Assembly (NCBI GenBank): GCA_002720865.1 | Contig: PBIO01000014.1 | Location: 620,001-684,000, forward strand | Direction of reading: 5' to 3' | Length of the DNA: 64,000 bases | Origin: Halobacteriovorax sp. | Lineage (GTDB): Bacteria; Bdellovibrionota; Bacteriovoracia; Bacteriovoracales; Bacteriovoracaceae | In this document: positions 8,796 to 17,793 of the stretch, piece after piece | How positions within the stretch are numbered: position 1 is the first letter of the stretch | Layout: the number at the start of each line of letters is the position of its first letter | Translations under genes and position numbers: made by a program | The notes under the pieces: generated by a model | What the model was told of the DNA's origin: nothing | The model's database searches: none | What the model saw: the letters and a program-made list of their open reading frames with translations, nothing else

Positions 8796-10094
8796 TTATT
8801 TAATTAAAGCTTTTTGAAGAGCACTGTATAGATCAATTCGCCCACCCGTAACAAGCTTACTTGAGAAACGTCCAACCTTAGTGGCACTTTCCATAAGAAG
8901 TCTTTTAAGCTCAACTGGTCCAAGCTCAGGGTTGTGACTAAGTACTTCAGCAGCAACACCAGCAGCAGATGGAGAGGCCATAGAAGTTCCTGACATGCTT
9001 GAGTATCTATTGTTTGGAGTTGTTGAGTAAACGCTTGACCCTGGAGCAGCTAGATCAACATTTTTCTTACCGTAGTTTGAAAAATAACTCATTCCACCAC
9101 GGTTACTTGTAGAAGCAACAACCATTAGGTGGTCATTTTCAAATGAAGCTGGGTAAGTAAGTCTTCTGTCGATATCTTGTGAAGAATTACCAGATGCTGC
9201 AATAACAAGTGTTCCGTATTTCTCTCCAATGTACTTGATGGCTTCAGAAACCGCTTGTCCACCTTCATTATGAGACTTACCAAATGAGCAGTTGATAATC
9301 TTAGCTCCGTTCTTAGCCGCATATAAAAAGGACTCAACAACATCTACGTCAAGTTCATCACCACTATTAGGAACTGTTCTGATTCCCATAATTTTCACAT
9401 TGCTCGCTACACCTGCGATACCAACACCATTATTTTGTTTAGCACCGATAATTCCAGAAACATGAGTTCCGTGACTGTGAGTATCTTTCATATTACCTGT
9501 GGCATTTCCGTCAGAATCTCTAGTTAATGTATTAATTCCATGAACATCGTCAACATAACCATTTCCGTCGTCATCAATATTGTTTCCAGGAATTTCACCT
9601 TCGTTAACCCACATGACTTCCTTTAAGTCTTCGTGATTAAAATCTACACCCGTATCAACAACAGCAACGATAACTTCGGCACCCTTACCATTGATAACTT
9701 CGTTATAAGCTTTAGTAACACTCATCCCTGTTTTGTTATTGAAGTGCCATAGTCTTCCAAGCTTTGGATCATTAAAGTCACCACTTAGCTTTTCATTTAA
9801 TTCAACAGTCTTTTCGGCCGTTGGTAACTTTTCAGTCCTTGATGAGTAGTAATCTTTTTCAACATACTCAAAGGCTTCATTACTTAAAAAGTCTGATTGT
9901 AGTGATTTAATATCTTCTAAGTGAAGAACATATAAACGCTCAAACAAATGCTGAACTTTTTTTACAGAGTGGTGAGCCGGCATGGCCTGACCTTCTTTTA
10001 ATTTAACAATAAGTCTTTTTGGGTTATAGCGAATTTCGCTGGCGAAAAGGCTAAGGCTCGTTACTGCAACAAGCAGGGCAACTAATAACTTCAT
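8796..10094 (-). CDS. Secreted S8 (subtilisin-like) serine protease
   Basis: 432 residues: signal peptide (1-18, ending SLFA), an I9-like propeptide to about residue 105, then the S8 catalytic domain. The triad is visible as VVDTGVDFNHED (Asp), HSHGTHVSGIIGA (His) and GTSMASPSAAG (Ser). GNNIDDDGNGYVDD looks like a calcium loop, and the oxyanion Asn is in the AASGNSSQ region. A protease of this kind is exported, self-processed and used extracellularly or in the periplasm. It has its own terminator downstream and a ~240-bp divergent promoter region upstream shared with the phosphatase gene. Confidence 0.93.
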   Translation of the reverse strand: MKLLVALLVAVTSLSLFASEIRYNPKRLIVKLKEGQAMPAHHSVKKVQHLFERLYVLHLEDIKSLQSDFLSNEAFEYVEKDYYSSRTEKLPTAEKTVELNEKLSGDFNDPKLGRLWHFNNKTGMSVTKAYNEVINGKGAEVIVAVVDTGVDFNHEDLKEVMWVNEGEIPGNNIDDDGNGYVDDVHGINTLTRDSDGNATGNMKDTHSHGTHVSGIIGAKQNNGVGIAGVASNVKIMGIRTVPNSGDELDVDVVESFLYAAKNGAKIINCSFGKSHNEGGQAVSEAIKYIGEKYGTLVIAASGNSSQDIDRRLTYPASFENDHLMVVASTSNRGGMSYFSNYGKKNVDLAAPGSSVYSTTPNNRYSSMSGTSMASPSAAGVAAEVLSHNPELGPVELKRLLMESATKVGRFSSKLVTGGRIDLYSALQKALIK

Positions 10095-10228
10095 AACAAT
10101 TCCTTTGTCTGTTGGATTATTTAACTGCAGACATCTTACTTAATAGATAAAAACTCTGGACACTTATCAAAACTTTCATTGGTGAAAGGGAATGTTAATC
10201 TGACCGAGGAAAGGACTTGGTTTTATCT

Positions 10229-10245
10229 CCGAGTCTTTGACTCGG
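10229..10245. promoter_or_regulatory. Perfect palindrome in the divergent subtilase/phosphatase promoter region
   Basis: CCGAGTC-TTT-GACTCGG is a perfect 7-bp inverted repeat with a 3-nt centre in the 242-bp gap between the divergent genes. No T-tract follows on either strand, so it is not a terminator. An operator or a 5' UTR hairpin is possible. Nothing else in the gap is recognised. Confidence 0.4.
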
Positions 10246-10336
10246 GAATACTTTAAAAACTGTATTGCTTGCTGTTTAATAAGCTTTCTTCCTTTTGTTC
10301 TTTTGAAAGGGTGTAAGATTTTTGACAACTTGGAGA

Positions 10337-10912
10337 ATGGATTTGGAGTTTTTTATCTTTAGACATGGGCAGACTGATTGGAATGCAGAGCGCAGAGTTC
10401 AGGGTCATACAGATATTGCTTTGAATGAAGTTGGAAGAAGAGAAGCGGAGTTGTTAGGAGAAAGACTAAAAGATTTAAAAATTGAAAAAGTTTTTAGCTC
10501 CGATCTTTCAAGGGCCTTAGAAACCGCAAAAATATCAAATCCAAATACTGAAATTGAATCATCCTCTAGGTTAAGAGAAGCACATTTTGGGGAAGCTGAA
10601 GGTAAGATCTTTACCGATGTTTTAAAAGAATTTGGAGAAGAGTATTTTAGAACAGAACCTGAGTTTTGGGATCACCGTATTGCCGGGGGAGAAACCAAAA
10701 GAGAAGTTATCGATAGAATTTGGGCTTACTTAAATGAAATTGCTAATGAACAAAAATATAGTTCCGTTGGAATTAGCACTCATGGTGGAGTCATACGAAA
10801 TATAATTCATTCCCTCTTGCCACCTGAAACGCCAAAAATTGAGATTCCTAACTGTTGCGTTTATCAGGTTACCTATAAAAATTCTAAATTTGAATTAATC
10901 GGAAGACTATAA
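10337..10912 (+). CDS. Histidine phosphatase family (phosphoglycerate mutase-like) protein
   Basis: 191 residues from the ATG at 10337; a TTG at 10322 with AAAGG 11 nt upstream is an alternative start. The catalytic FRHGQTDWN motif at residues 7-15 carries the phospho-accepting histidine. SSDLSRALETA, the acid residue region (REAHFGEAEG) and the second histidine in GISTHGGVIR complete the family pattern. Members dephosphorylate small metabolites such as sugar phosphates or alpha-ribazole phosphate. The substrate cannot be assigned, as no cobalamin or glycolytic gene is adjacent. It overlaps the convergent lipoprotein gene by 6 nt. Confidence 0.88.
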   Translation: MDLEFFIFRHGQTDWNAERRVQGHTDIALNEVGRREAELLGERLKDLKIEKVFSSDLSRALETAKISNPNTEIESSSRLREAHFGEAEGKIFTDVLKEFGEEYFRTEPEFWDHRIAGGETKREVIDRIWAYLNEIANEQKYSSVGISTHGGVIRNIIHSLLPPETPKIEIPNCCVYQVTYKNSKFELIGRL

Positions 10913-12022
10913 AATCTCAAAGGCCATTAGCATGGTTCTTTGACGCTTATTAAAATTATCATCGCTAATAACAATTAAAGTATGATTACCGTTCTTTAAT
11001 TTCGGTCCAAGGGCCAATCCCTCTATATTATCTAGCTTTTTCTTTCCAGCTGTCAGAAGGGGAATATAATCATCTAAGTCGGCGATAAGAACTTTTTTAA
11101 CTGGTCTATACTTTGAACCTTTTAATGATGAAATTGAAGAAACATCCGTCGAATCACTTTCAATTGTTACCTTAAAAATTTTAATGGTCTGCTTTCTATT
11201 CTCAGGAGTCCAGGCCCGCTCCATAGTAAAGAAATGATTTTTTGACATGGGAACAATTTCAACCAACCCGTTTACACCGCGAGTTTCAGAATGCCCTTCA
11301 ATGGCAGGAATTTTTTCAAGAGGGTAAGCAAATTCATCATTAAAAACAAAACCTGCATCCTTTCTTTTAAATCTAGCGATTCGAATAACACCGGGTTTTG
11401 ATAGAGATGTAAGTTCCCCGTCTTGAACCATCGTATCTTCGGTTCCCGTAAATAGATACTTTCCTTCCTTAGTAATTCCTAGTGACTCAAAGGCCATATT
11501 ATTTCTTGGACCCTTTGTTGTCTCTCCCTTGTGTTCAGGAAGATAGCGGTCGGGAACAGCTATCCATCCCTTATAGAAACCTTCTTTTGAAAACATCATT
11601 AAGCTAGGTGGAATTCTAGGAGTCATCCTATTATCACCTTCAGAGGAAATTATGAGATCTCCAGAAGGCGTTTGGGCAATCCCTTCAAAGTCCACTTCAC
11701 CTTTTTTAAAGGGACTCTGATTAGCTGCTCTTAAGATAACTTGAGTATTGATTTTGATATCAAAAACTGACTCAGAAATTTGAAGATCAAATTCATAGAA
11801 CCGGGCCGGACCTCTTTGGCTTCTGTCGTCGCTGATTCCAATTAACCGCTTGGTTTTCTTATCATAAGTGATTCCACTTATGCCGCCAAAAGGAATTTCC
11901 TCAAAAGTGGTCTTAGGTTCAAAAGCAAAGTCTCCAATTAACCTTAAGGTGTAAGTTTCTTTTTGAGCTAGACCAGAACATCCGACTAACAAAAAAAGAA
12001 AGAGGAGACTTAATCTTTTCAT
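10907..12022 (-). CDS. Esterase-like/phytase-like beta-propeller lipoprotein
   Basis: The start at 12022 is preferred: GGAAGG lies 4 nt upstream and the product then begins with a lipoprotein signal (MKRLSLLFLFLLVGCSG, lipobox Cys). Longer starts run back into pckA. The remaining ~350 residues match the esterase-like activity of phytase family: FGGISGITYDKKTKRLIGISDD near the start, then DFEGIAQTPSGDLIISSEG, and NIEGLALGPKLKNGNHTLIVISDDNF near the end. A membrane-anchored propeller hydrolase acting on phosphate esters is expected. Its ATG lies 1 nt after the pckA stop, so the two genes probably share a transcript. Confidence 0.82.
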   Translation of the reverse strand: MKRLSLLFLFLLVGCSGLAQKETYTLRLIGDFAFEPKTTFEEIPFGGISGITYDKKTKRLIGISDDRSQRGPARFYEFDLQISESVFDIKINTQVILRAANQSPFKKGEVDFEGIAQTPSGDLIISSEGDNRMTPRIPPSLMMFSKEGFYKGWIAVPDRYLPEHKGETTKGPRNNMAFESLGITKEGKYLFTGTEDTMVQDGELTSLSKPGVIRIARFKRKDAGFVFNDEFAYPLEKIPAIEGHSETRGVNGLVEIVPMSKNHFFTMERAWTPENRKQTIKIFKVTIESDSTDVSSISSLKGSKYRPVKKVLIADLDDYIPLLTAGKKKLDNIEGLALGPKLKNGNHTLIVISDDNFNKRQRTMLMAFEIL

Positions 12023-12023
12023 A

Positions 12024-13613
12024 TTACCTTCCGTAAGTAGGAGATCCTTCAATATTAGTTTCGTAGAATTCACCAAAACCTTTCATTTGCTTATGAAAGC
12101 TTTCCGCAAGTTCCTTGGCCTTTTTCTCGTACTCAGCTTTATCGGCCCAGCCCTCTTTAGGGTGAAGAAAAGAAGTTGGAACTTTTCTTACGGCGTGAGG
12201 AATATCAAAGCCAAAGATTTCATCTCTATCAAACGGAGTAATATTAAGAACATTCTTTTGAATTGTTCTTACAATCTGACGAGTGATTTGAAGTGGAAAT
12301 CTTTGACCAACACCATATGAACCACCGGTCCAACCTGTGTTGATTAACCAAACTCTAATATTATGCTTGTCTAGGTAATCACCTAAAAGCTTAGCGTATT
12401 CACTTGGATGTCTAAGCATGAACGGAGCCCCAAAACAAGGAGAGAAAGTGGCCATAGGCTCCTTTACTCCAATTTCTGTACCCGCTAGTTTCGCCGTATA
12501 TCCTAGAACGAAATAAAACATGGCCTGCTCTTTTGTGAGCTTAGCTACTGGAGGAAGAACTCCAAAGGCATCAGCAGTTAAAAAGAAGATATGACTTGGA
12601 ACTTTTCCGTTTGAAGACTCTTTAAGCTCATCGATAAAATCAAGGGGATATGAAGAACGTCCGTTCTCAGTAAGAGAATTATCAAAGAAGTCAGGCTCAC
12701 CTGTTCTTTCTGTTAAAACCACATTCTCAAGCATTGAACCAAATCTATTTGAAGCTGACCAAATCTCAGGCTCTCCTTGATTTGAAAGCTTGTAGGTTTT
12801 TGCATAACATCCACCTTCAAAGTTAAAGACACCTTCATCACTCATTCCGTGCTCATCGTCACCAATAAGAAGAGTTCCTTCATCTGTTGAAAGAGTTGTT
12901 TTACCCGTTCCGGAGAGTCCAAAAAAGATTCCTGTTTCACCATTCGTAAGCTCATTTGCTCCGGCGTGCATTGGAAGTACATTCGACTCTGGAAGTACAT
13001 AGTTTAAAACACAGAACATCGATTTCTTAATTTCACCGGCGTAAAGTGAACCAACAATGATGGTGGTATTAGTATCAAAACAAGTTGTAATAATCGTAGG
13101 GTTTTTCGCTCCATATTTTTTTGGATCGATAACCATTTCAGGTGCGTGAAGAATGAGAAAATCATTATCATCAAGTGGTCTCATTCTATGACGGAAAAGA
13201 TACTTACTAAAAAGTGCATGTTGTGGATGACTAGTTACAAGTCTTACTCCGATATTATGCTTTTCATGAGCACCGACTGAACGTTCTGTAATATAAAGAT
13301 CTCTGTCCTCATTTAAGTATTCTAAAACATCTTTTCTTAATTCAGCGAAATGCTCTGGAGTTTGGGCCGTTAAAGTATTTTCCCACCAAACTGTATTTTC
13401 AGTGCGAGGAGACTTAACAACATATTTATCGGCAGCACTTCTACCTGTATGCTTTCCAGTTTGAACAACCATGGCACCATGTTTAGTAAGCTTTCCATGC
13501 CCAAGCTGAACTGCTCTTTCGATTAAAGTGTTAAGGGGAGAATCTTTGTAAATTTTGTGATCACCACGATCTAACTTAACACCAACTTTTTCATAATATT
13601 CTTTATCGAGCAT
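12024..13613 (-). CDS. pckA: Phosphoenolpyruvate carboxykinase (ATP)
   Basis: 529 residues, normal for the ATP-dependent enzyme, which converts oxaloacetate plus ATP to PEP, CO2 and ADP in gluconeogenesis. GLSGTGKTTLS is the kinase-1a P-loop. MHAGANELTNGETGIFF and LIGDDEHGMSDEGVFNFEGGCYAKT carry the metal- and substrate-binding residues, and NTGWTGGSYGVGQRF the adenine-site region. AGGAG precedes the ATG. A predator living on prey amino acids would need this step, which is inference from lifestyle. Confidence 0.96.
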   Translation of the reverse strand: MLDKEYYEKVGVKLDRGDHKIYKDSPLNTLIERAVQLGHGKLTKHGAMVVQTGKHTGRSAADKYVVKSPRTENTVWWENTLTAQTPEHFAELRKDVLEYLNEDRDLYITERSVGAHEKHNIGVRLVTSHPQHALFSKYLFRHRMRPLDDNDFLILHAPEMVIDPKKYGAKNPTIITTCFDTNTTIIVGSLYAGEIKKSMFCVLNYVLPESNVLPMHAGANELTNGETGIFFGLSGTGKTTLSTDEGTLLIGDDEHGMSDEGVFNFEGGCYAKTYKLSNQGEPEIWSASNRFGSMLENVVLTERTGEPDFFDNSLTENGRSSYPLDFIDELKESSNGKVPSHIFFLTADAFGVLPPVAKLTKEQAMFYFVLGYTAKLAGTEIGVKEPMATFSPCFGAPFMLRHPSEYAKLLGDYLDKHNIRVWLINTGWTGGSYGVGQRFPLQITRQIVRTIQKNVLNITPFDRDEIFGFDIPHAVRKVPTSFLHPKEGWADKAEYEKKAKELAESFHKQMKGFGEFYETNIEGSPTYGR

Positions 13614-13729
13614 TTCAGGTCTCCTGTTGCGCTGCGTACTATTTGCTAATTATGACCACACTTTACTGCTATAAAGAGGATTTTAAAATGCGAAATGCGC
13701 CGGAAATGTTCAATTAGTTTAACCACAAA

Positions 13730-13759
13730 TTGACATGCTAAAGCCCTATCAAATAAGAT
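13730..13759 (+). promoter_or_regulatory. Sigma-70-type promoter of tRNA-Leu
   Basis: TTGACA at 13730-13735 and TAAGAT at 13754-13759, 18 nt apart. The expected start is near 13766, about 10 nt before the mature tRNA end. Confidence 0.75.
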
Positions 13760-13775
13760 GCCTTTTCACGTCCCT

Positions 13776-13861
13776 GCCGGGGTGGCGAAATGGTAGACGC
13801 AGCGGATTCAAAATCCGCCGGTGGCAACACCGTGGGGGTTCAAGTCCCCCCTCCGGCACCA
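13776..13861 (+). tRNA. tRNA-Leu (anticodon CAA)
   Basis: The acceptor arms GCCGGGG and CTCCGGC pair over seven positions (one G-U). The anticodon stem GCGGA/TCCGC encloses loop TTCAAAA, giving CAA. A class II variable arm and the T-arm GGGGGTTCAAGTCCCCC are visible. The CCA end is encoded at 13859-13861. Confidence 0.95.
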
Positions 13862-13921
13862 TCTCCTGGAATTATTTAACTTGTGCTACGCGTAGATTTA
13901 ATTCTCCTATAGAATAGGCAT

Positions 13922-15295
13922 ATGAGAATTTTGTACGCCGAAGATAATGAAGAAATTCGCGAGATCTTAGCCTTAAGACTCAAGTCCCTGACTAAGGGCG
14001 AAGTTTTGACCTGTGAAAATGGTCAAGAGGCCATCGGCGTTCTCGAGGGCGGCGTAAATGTGGACCTGGTTATTTCCGATCATTTTATGGATGGAGGTAA
14101 TGGGCTTGATTTATATAATTTTATGCGAAGGTCAGACATAAATGTGCCTTTTATTTTGATGACTGGCGCGGAGAATCCATCTGAACTTGGGTTCGGAGAT
14201 TTTCTTGAGCATAACCCCCATAATGCTTTGATTGCAAAACCACCGAAAATGGCCGCGCTTAAGGATGCGGTGATGACGGTGGTAAGCGCAAGAGAAGGGG
14301 AACCGGAAGGGCTTCCTCAATCTGAAAATGGTTATGTGCCAATTAGACTAAAAATTCTTTATCGTTCTGATGAAGCTCCAACGGATGTCTATATTAAAAT
14401 TCGTGAGGGACATTTTGTTAAAATTTACCACGCTGAAGGTGAGTTAAACGAAGAGGATATTTCTAAGTACGAAAGAAAAAATATTCAAACTATGTACATA
14501 AAGGAGGAGGAGTTAAACGCTTTTCTTGAACCCTTTATGATCATCTTGATGAAAATCTTTGCTGAAGAAATTGAGCAAGAGCCTAACAAAATTTATGAGC
14601 GGCAGCTTGAGGCCCAAGAACTGGTGCATTCGCAGTTGAAAGCTTCCGGTATGACTGAAGAGGCTATGGAGCTAGCGAAGTCATTGGTTGAGGATAATAT
14701 TAGGGCCTGCGCTCAGACTCCAAGGATTGGAGATCTAATAAAGCAGATGATGGGTAAGGCCGATTATATTTATGAGCATAGTCTTATGTGTTCTTATATT
14801 TCGGGGCTTATTTTAACGGACCTAGAATGGAATTCAAAAGATACTCAGTTTAAATTATATTTAGCTAGTATCTTTCACGATATGAGTTTAGATGGCTCTT
14901 CTGCCATGAAGGATATGGAACTCAATGGGATTATTCCTGAGAAACATTCGGAAGCGGATATAGAAAGATTTCTTAATCATCCTATGGAAGGATCAAATTT
15001 TATTCATGATTTTCGGGAAATTCCACCGGATACCAATGTTATTATAGCTCAGCACCACGAGCTTCCAATGGGTAAGGGATTTCCTAAAAAACTTTTAACC
15101 GCCAGAACCTTCCCACTTTCAAGGGTCTTTATAGTCGCACATTTTATTGTGGATTATATTTACAAGGAAGGATTCAATATTCAGACGGTAAAGAAATGCT
15201 TAACTCATATGAAGCAAATTTTTAATGAGCCTCAGTATGAGAAGATTCTAATCTCAGTGCTTAAGATTTTTAAACTTGAGTTTGCAAAGAAATAG
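13922..15295 (+). CDS. Response regulator with receiver and unconventional HD-GYP output domain
   Basis: 457 residues. An N-terminal receiver domain (~1-120) has the acidic pair in YAEDNEE, phospho-acceptor Asp in VISDHFMDG, Thr in LMTGAEN and Lys in IAKPP. A linker is followed by an HD-GYP-like domain (~270-440) with HSLMCSYIS, FHDMSLDG, NHPMEGSNF and QHHELPMGKGFP. The metal-binding histidines are kept. The signature reads GFP instead of GYP, and the lysine of HDIGK is lost. Bdellovibrio Bd1817 is a known HD-GYP protein lacking the GYP tyrosine. Cyclic-di-GMP hydrolysis or binding controlled by phosphorylation is likely. No sensor kinase is adjacent. Confidence 0.88.
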   Translation: MRILYAEDNEEIREILALRLKSLTKGEVLTCENGQEAIGVLEGGVNVDLVISDHFMDGGNGLDLYNFMRRSDINVPFILMTGAENPSELGFGDFLEHNPHNALIAKPPKMAALKDAVMTVVSAREGEPEGLPQSENGYVPIRLKILYRSDEAPTDVYIKIREGHFVKIYHAEGELNEEDISKYERKNIQTMYIKEEELNAFLEPFMIILMKIFAEEIEQEPNKIYERQLEAQELVHSQLKASGMTEEAMELAKSLVEDNIRACAQTPRIGDLIKQMMGKADYIYEHSLMCSYISGLILTDLEWNSKDTQFKLYLASIFHDMSLDGSSAMKDMELNGIIPEKHSEADIERFLNHPMEGSNFIHDFREIPPDTNVIIAQHHELPMGKGFPKKLLTARTFPLSRVFIVAHFIVDYIYKEGFNIQTVKKCLTHMKQIFNEPQYEKILISVLKIFKLEFAKK

Positions 15296-15298
15296 TTT

Positions 15299-16825
15299 TT
15301 ACTTAAAGTTTTTAAGACAACCGGTGCCTTTTCTAACATAAGTATTGAGTTTATCTGAAACAAATACTTTTTCGAACAAAGGACTATCTTTTAACCGATC
15401 TTTATCTAAATCGTATTCTTTAGTTTCCCACATACTATTAGGAGCTTTTAGTGAGTTTCCTTGTCTTGGGTTTATGTCACCAAAGGAAATAGCAATATTG
15501 GCACGCTCAAAATTATTGATTAGTACTTTTTCGTAAGAAAGCCTTAAGAAAGGTGAAATTTGTGGGTCGGTAGCAAACTTTTTTTCATTTGGGCATTTTG
15601 ATTCAAATAATTTAATAGCATTCTTGGCGATTGTGACATTTATGTTTTCTTTATGGAAATCAAAGTTTTTAAAAATTAAATCTAGGTTTCTTTCCCCGGC
15701 AAAAAAGATAAGAGTTAATGAAAAGGTTAAATATATGATGGGTAAAAAATAATCAATGGGAACAAAATTTTCTATTTTAGATTTGAGTTTGCAAAGATTA
15801 TTGATTCCAGAAATAAAACAAAGGTAGAGACCAGGAGTTAGAAAACTACTTTGATAATCCCAAAGTAGTGTCTTTCCTAGGTCATTCGATAGAAAAAGCA
15901 CCATTCCCGAAATAGATTTTAAAAGCCAGAGAAGGGGAGAAAATATCAAATGAAAGAAGAAAAAGGATTGGTTGAACTCCCAAAAGGCGCTGGTTTTTAT
16001 TTTTTCAATGACGAGACCAGGTGAAGTTAATACTCCGTAAATTATAGAGAGTGGTCCTTTGCCGTATTGACCAAGTTCATTGGTTAAATTCTCAGAATCG
16101 AAAAGAAAACTATAAGCAATGATAAAGTAGAAAAGACAAATGAATAAATACTTGTAAATATTTTGTTTATAGAGGCGATTCTCTTGAGTTACGAGGGGCT
16201 TTATTAGGAGAAGCATGAACAGGCAAATTATAGTATATACTGCGACATCTATTCTTAACCCCAGAGTAATTAAGAGAATTGGAATAACAACTTTCTTACT
16301 AATACCGTTTAGAATCAAAAAACAAAGTAGAGTTATTGATAGTGTTATATAAACTTCTGGATGAGCAGAGAATATTACTGATTCAAAATAAGAATTTGAA
16401 AGTAGCGAAAGAGGAAGAATTATCGAGATTAGTCTTGAGGTAAGCTCTGAAATATTATTCTTTCTTAAAGTTTGATAAACAAGTATTCCAAAAATCACGA
16501 GTGACAAAATGAGAGATAGAATCGGAAGAAAGACTATGATAAATTGTGAGTCCGTTAGGAGATATAGAGGGACCAAGAGAATATGGCTTACGGACACTGG
16601 TTTACTAAGCCATTGAGAGTTTAGTTGAGATACAAAAAAAGGTTTTTTCAAATATATGGTATTTGAGACGACATCATTTAAATAAGTGACATCATTAAAG
16701 CTATAAACACCGTGATCAAAAAATGATGTAGCCTTCCTTGTATATAAAAAAAGTAGGCTAATTGTAATTATCGATGCAATAACCACGAAAATTTTTGAAT
16801 TATTTTTGCTGAAAATCTCTCTCAT
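15299..16825 (-). CDS. DUF2079-like polytopic membrane protein
   Basis: 508 residues with an N-terminal helix and roughly ten hydrophobic segments up to ~residue 390, then a ~110-residue soluble C-terminal part. FSAHPEVYITLSITLLCF and the following LGLRIDVAVYT resemble the conserved HPE and E/D-V segments of DUF2079 proteins, which are related to GT-C glycosyltransferases. It is the last gene of a three-gene operon (acyltransferase, SDR, this) with 4-nt overlaps. This suggests a role in modifying a lipid-linked or surface sugar. The product is AT-rich and Phe/Ile-heavy; the family assignment is tentative. Confidence 0.6.
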   Translation of the reverse strand: MREIFSKNNSKIFVVIASIITISLLFLYTRKATSFFDHGVYSFNDVTYLNDVVSNTIYLKKPFFVSQLNSQWLSKPVSVSHILLVPLYLLTDSQFIIVFLPILSLILSLVIFGILVYQTLRKNNISELTSRLISIILPLSLLSNSYFESVIFSAHPEVYITLSITLLCFLILNGISKKVVIPILLITLGLRIDVAVYTIICLFMLLLIKPLVTQENRLYKQNIYKYLFICLFYFIIAYSFLFDSENLTNELGQYGKGPLSIIYGVLTSPGLVIEKIKTSAFWEFNQSFFFFHLIFSPLLWLLKSISGMVLFLSNDLGKTLLWDYQSSFLTPGLYLCFISGINNLCKLKSKIENFVPIDYFLPIIYLTFSLTLIFFAGERNLDLIFKNFDFHKENINVTIAKNAIKLFESKCPNEKKFATDPQISPFLRLSYEKVLINNFERANIAISFGDINPRQGNSLKAPNSMWETKEYDLDKDRLKDSPLFEKVFVSDKLNTYVRKGTGCLKNFK

Positions 16826-17793
16826 TCAAGCTTTAAAAGCTCTAGCGCTTCTCGAGTTGAAAAACGAAAGAAGTCATCCCCTAAATATTCCTGAATTGAT
16901 TTGCTATCAATAATACAGGCAAACTTTATATAATCTAAAAGATAGCGAGGAAACTTCCAAAAAGGAAAGTTTAACATTTTGACGGTCTGTTCAAGAAAGA
17001 TGAGGGGAACTGGAATGGTTGGAAGCCCAATGACCTTTTTTGCTTCTTTAATTGAGATGACTTCATTAGGGGCGACATTGTAAATTCCCGTTGGAACGGC
17101 CTCAAGAGAGCGAATTATAATATTAGCCATATCGTATTCATGAATGAATTGAAACATGGGATTAAAGTCTGCGCCAATGGGGGTGTAGGGACTTATTAAA
17201 TACAAACACATGGAGTTTCTAATATTTGGTCCAATAATAGAGCAAGGTCTTAGGACAACTGTTTCAATATCGGATTGATTTTTCCACATCCAGTTTGTTG
17301 CAAAGAGATCCATTTCCACAACATCTCGAAGTTCAGGGTATTTAATACTGGCACGTAGGGGTGCTTCTTCATTGATAAAAACGGGATTATCGGAAAGAGC
17401 TCCGTAAACATGATAGGTGCTCATGATGATATTTTTCTTAACCCCAAAACGTAGGGCCAAGTCCATAATTCTTTTTGTGCCCATGACGTTTAGGTCTAAT
17501 CTTTTTTCAAGATTTCCCATTGGGTTGGCATCCGCATGGCTCATTCTCCCCAGGTGGAGAACAGCGTCGAATTTTTTCTCCCTAAAGATTCGTTCAAAAT
17601 TTCCGCGGGTGTATTTCATTTGAACGGTTCTAATATTTTCCGTTTGAACTTCAAGCTTAATAGGTCTTGAGTCAACACCTGTCACTTTTATATGAGGATA
17701 TTTTTTAGCAAGAAGTCCGGCTGTGATTTTAGCTAGACCCCCGGCTATTCCAATGATTAAAACAGAAGAGATGTCTTTCATTTCTAAAGTCAT
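16822..17793 (-). CDS. Extended-SDR NAD-dependent epimerase/dehydratase family protein
   Basis: 323 residues. The Rossmann start reads SVLIIGIAGGLAKITAGLLA, a variant of GxxGxxG. VDSR follows beta-2, and LHLGRMSHAD lies in the next nucleotide-binding segment. The active-site region is IIMSTYHVYG, with Tyr but without a canonical YxxxK spacing, so activity as an epimerase is uncertain. GGAG precedes the ATG by 5 nt. It overlaps both neighbours by 4 nt (ATGA), so translation is probably coupled to the upstream acyltransferase. Confidence 0.85.
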   Translation of the reverse strand: MTLEMKDISSVLIIGIAGGLAKITAGLLAKKYPHIKVTGVDSRPIKLEVQTENIRTVQMKYTRGNFERIFREKKFDAVLHLGRMSHADANPMGNLEKRLDLNVMGTKRIMDLALRFGVKKNIIMSTYHVYGALSDNPVFINEEAPLRASIKYPELRDVVEMDLFATNWMWKNQSDIETVVLRPCSIIGPNIRNSMCLYLISPYTPIGADFNPMFQFIHEYDMANIIIRSLEAVPTGIYNVAPNEVISIKEAKKVIGLPTIPVPLIFLEQTVKMLNFPFWKFPRYLLDYIKFACIIDSKSIQEYLGDDFFRFSTREALELLKLE

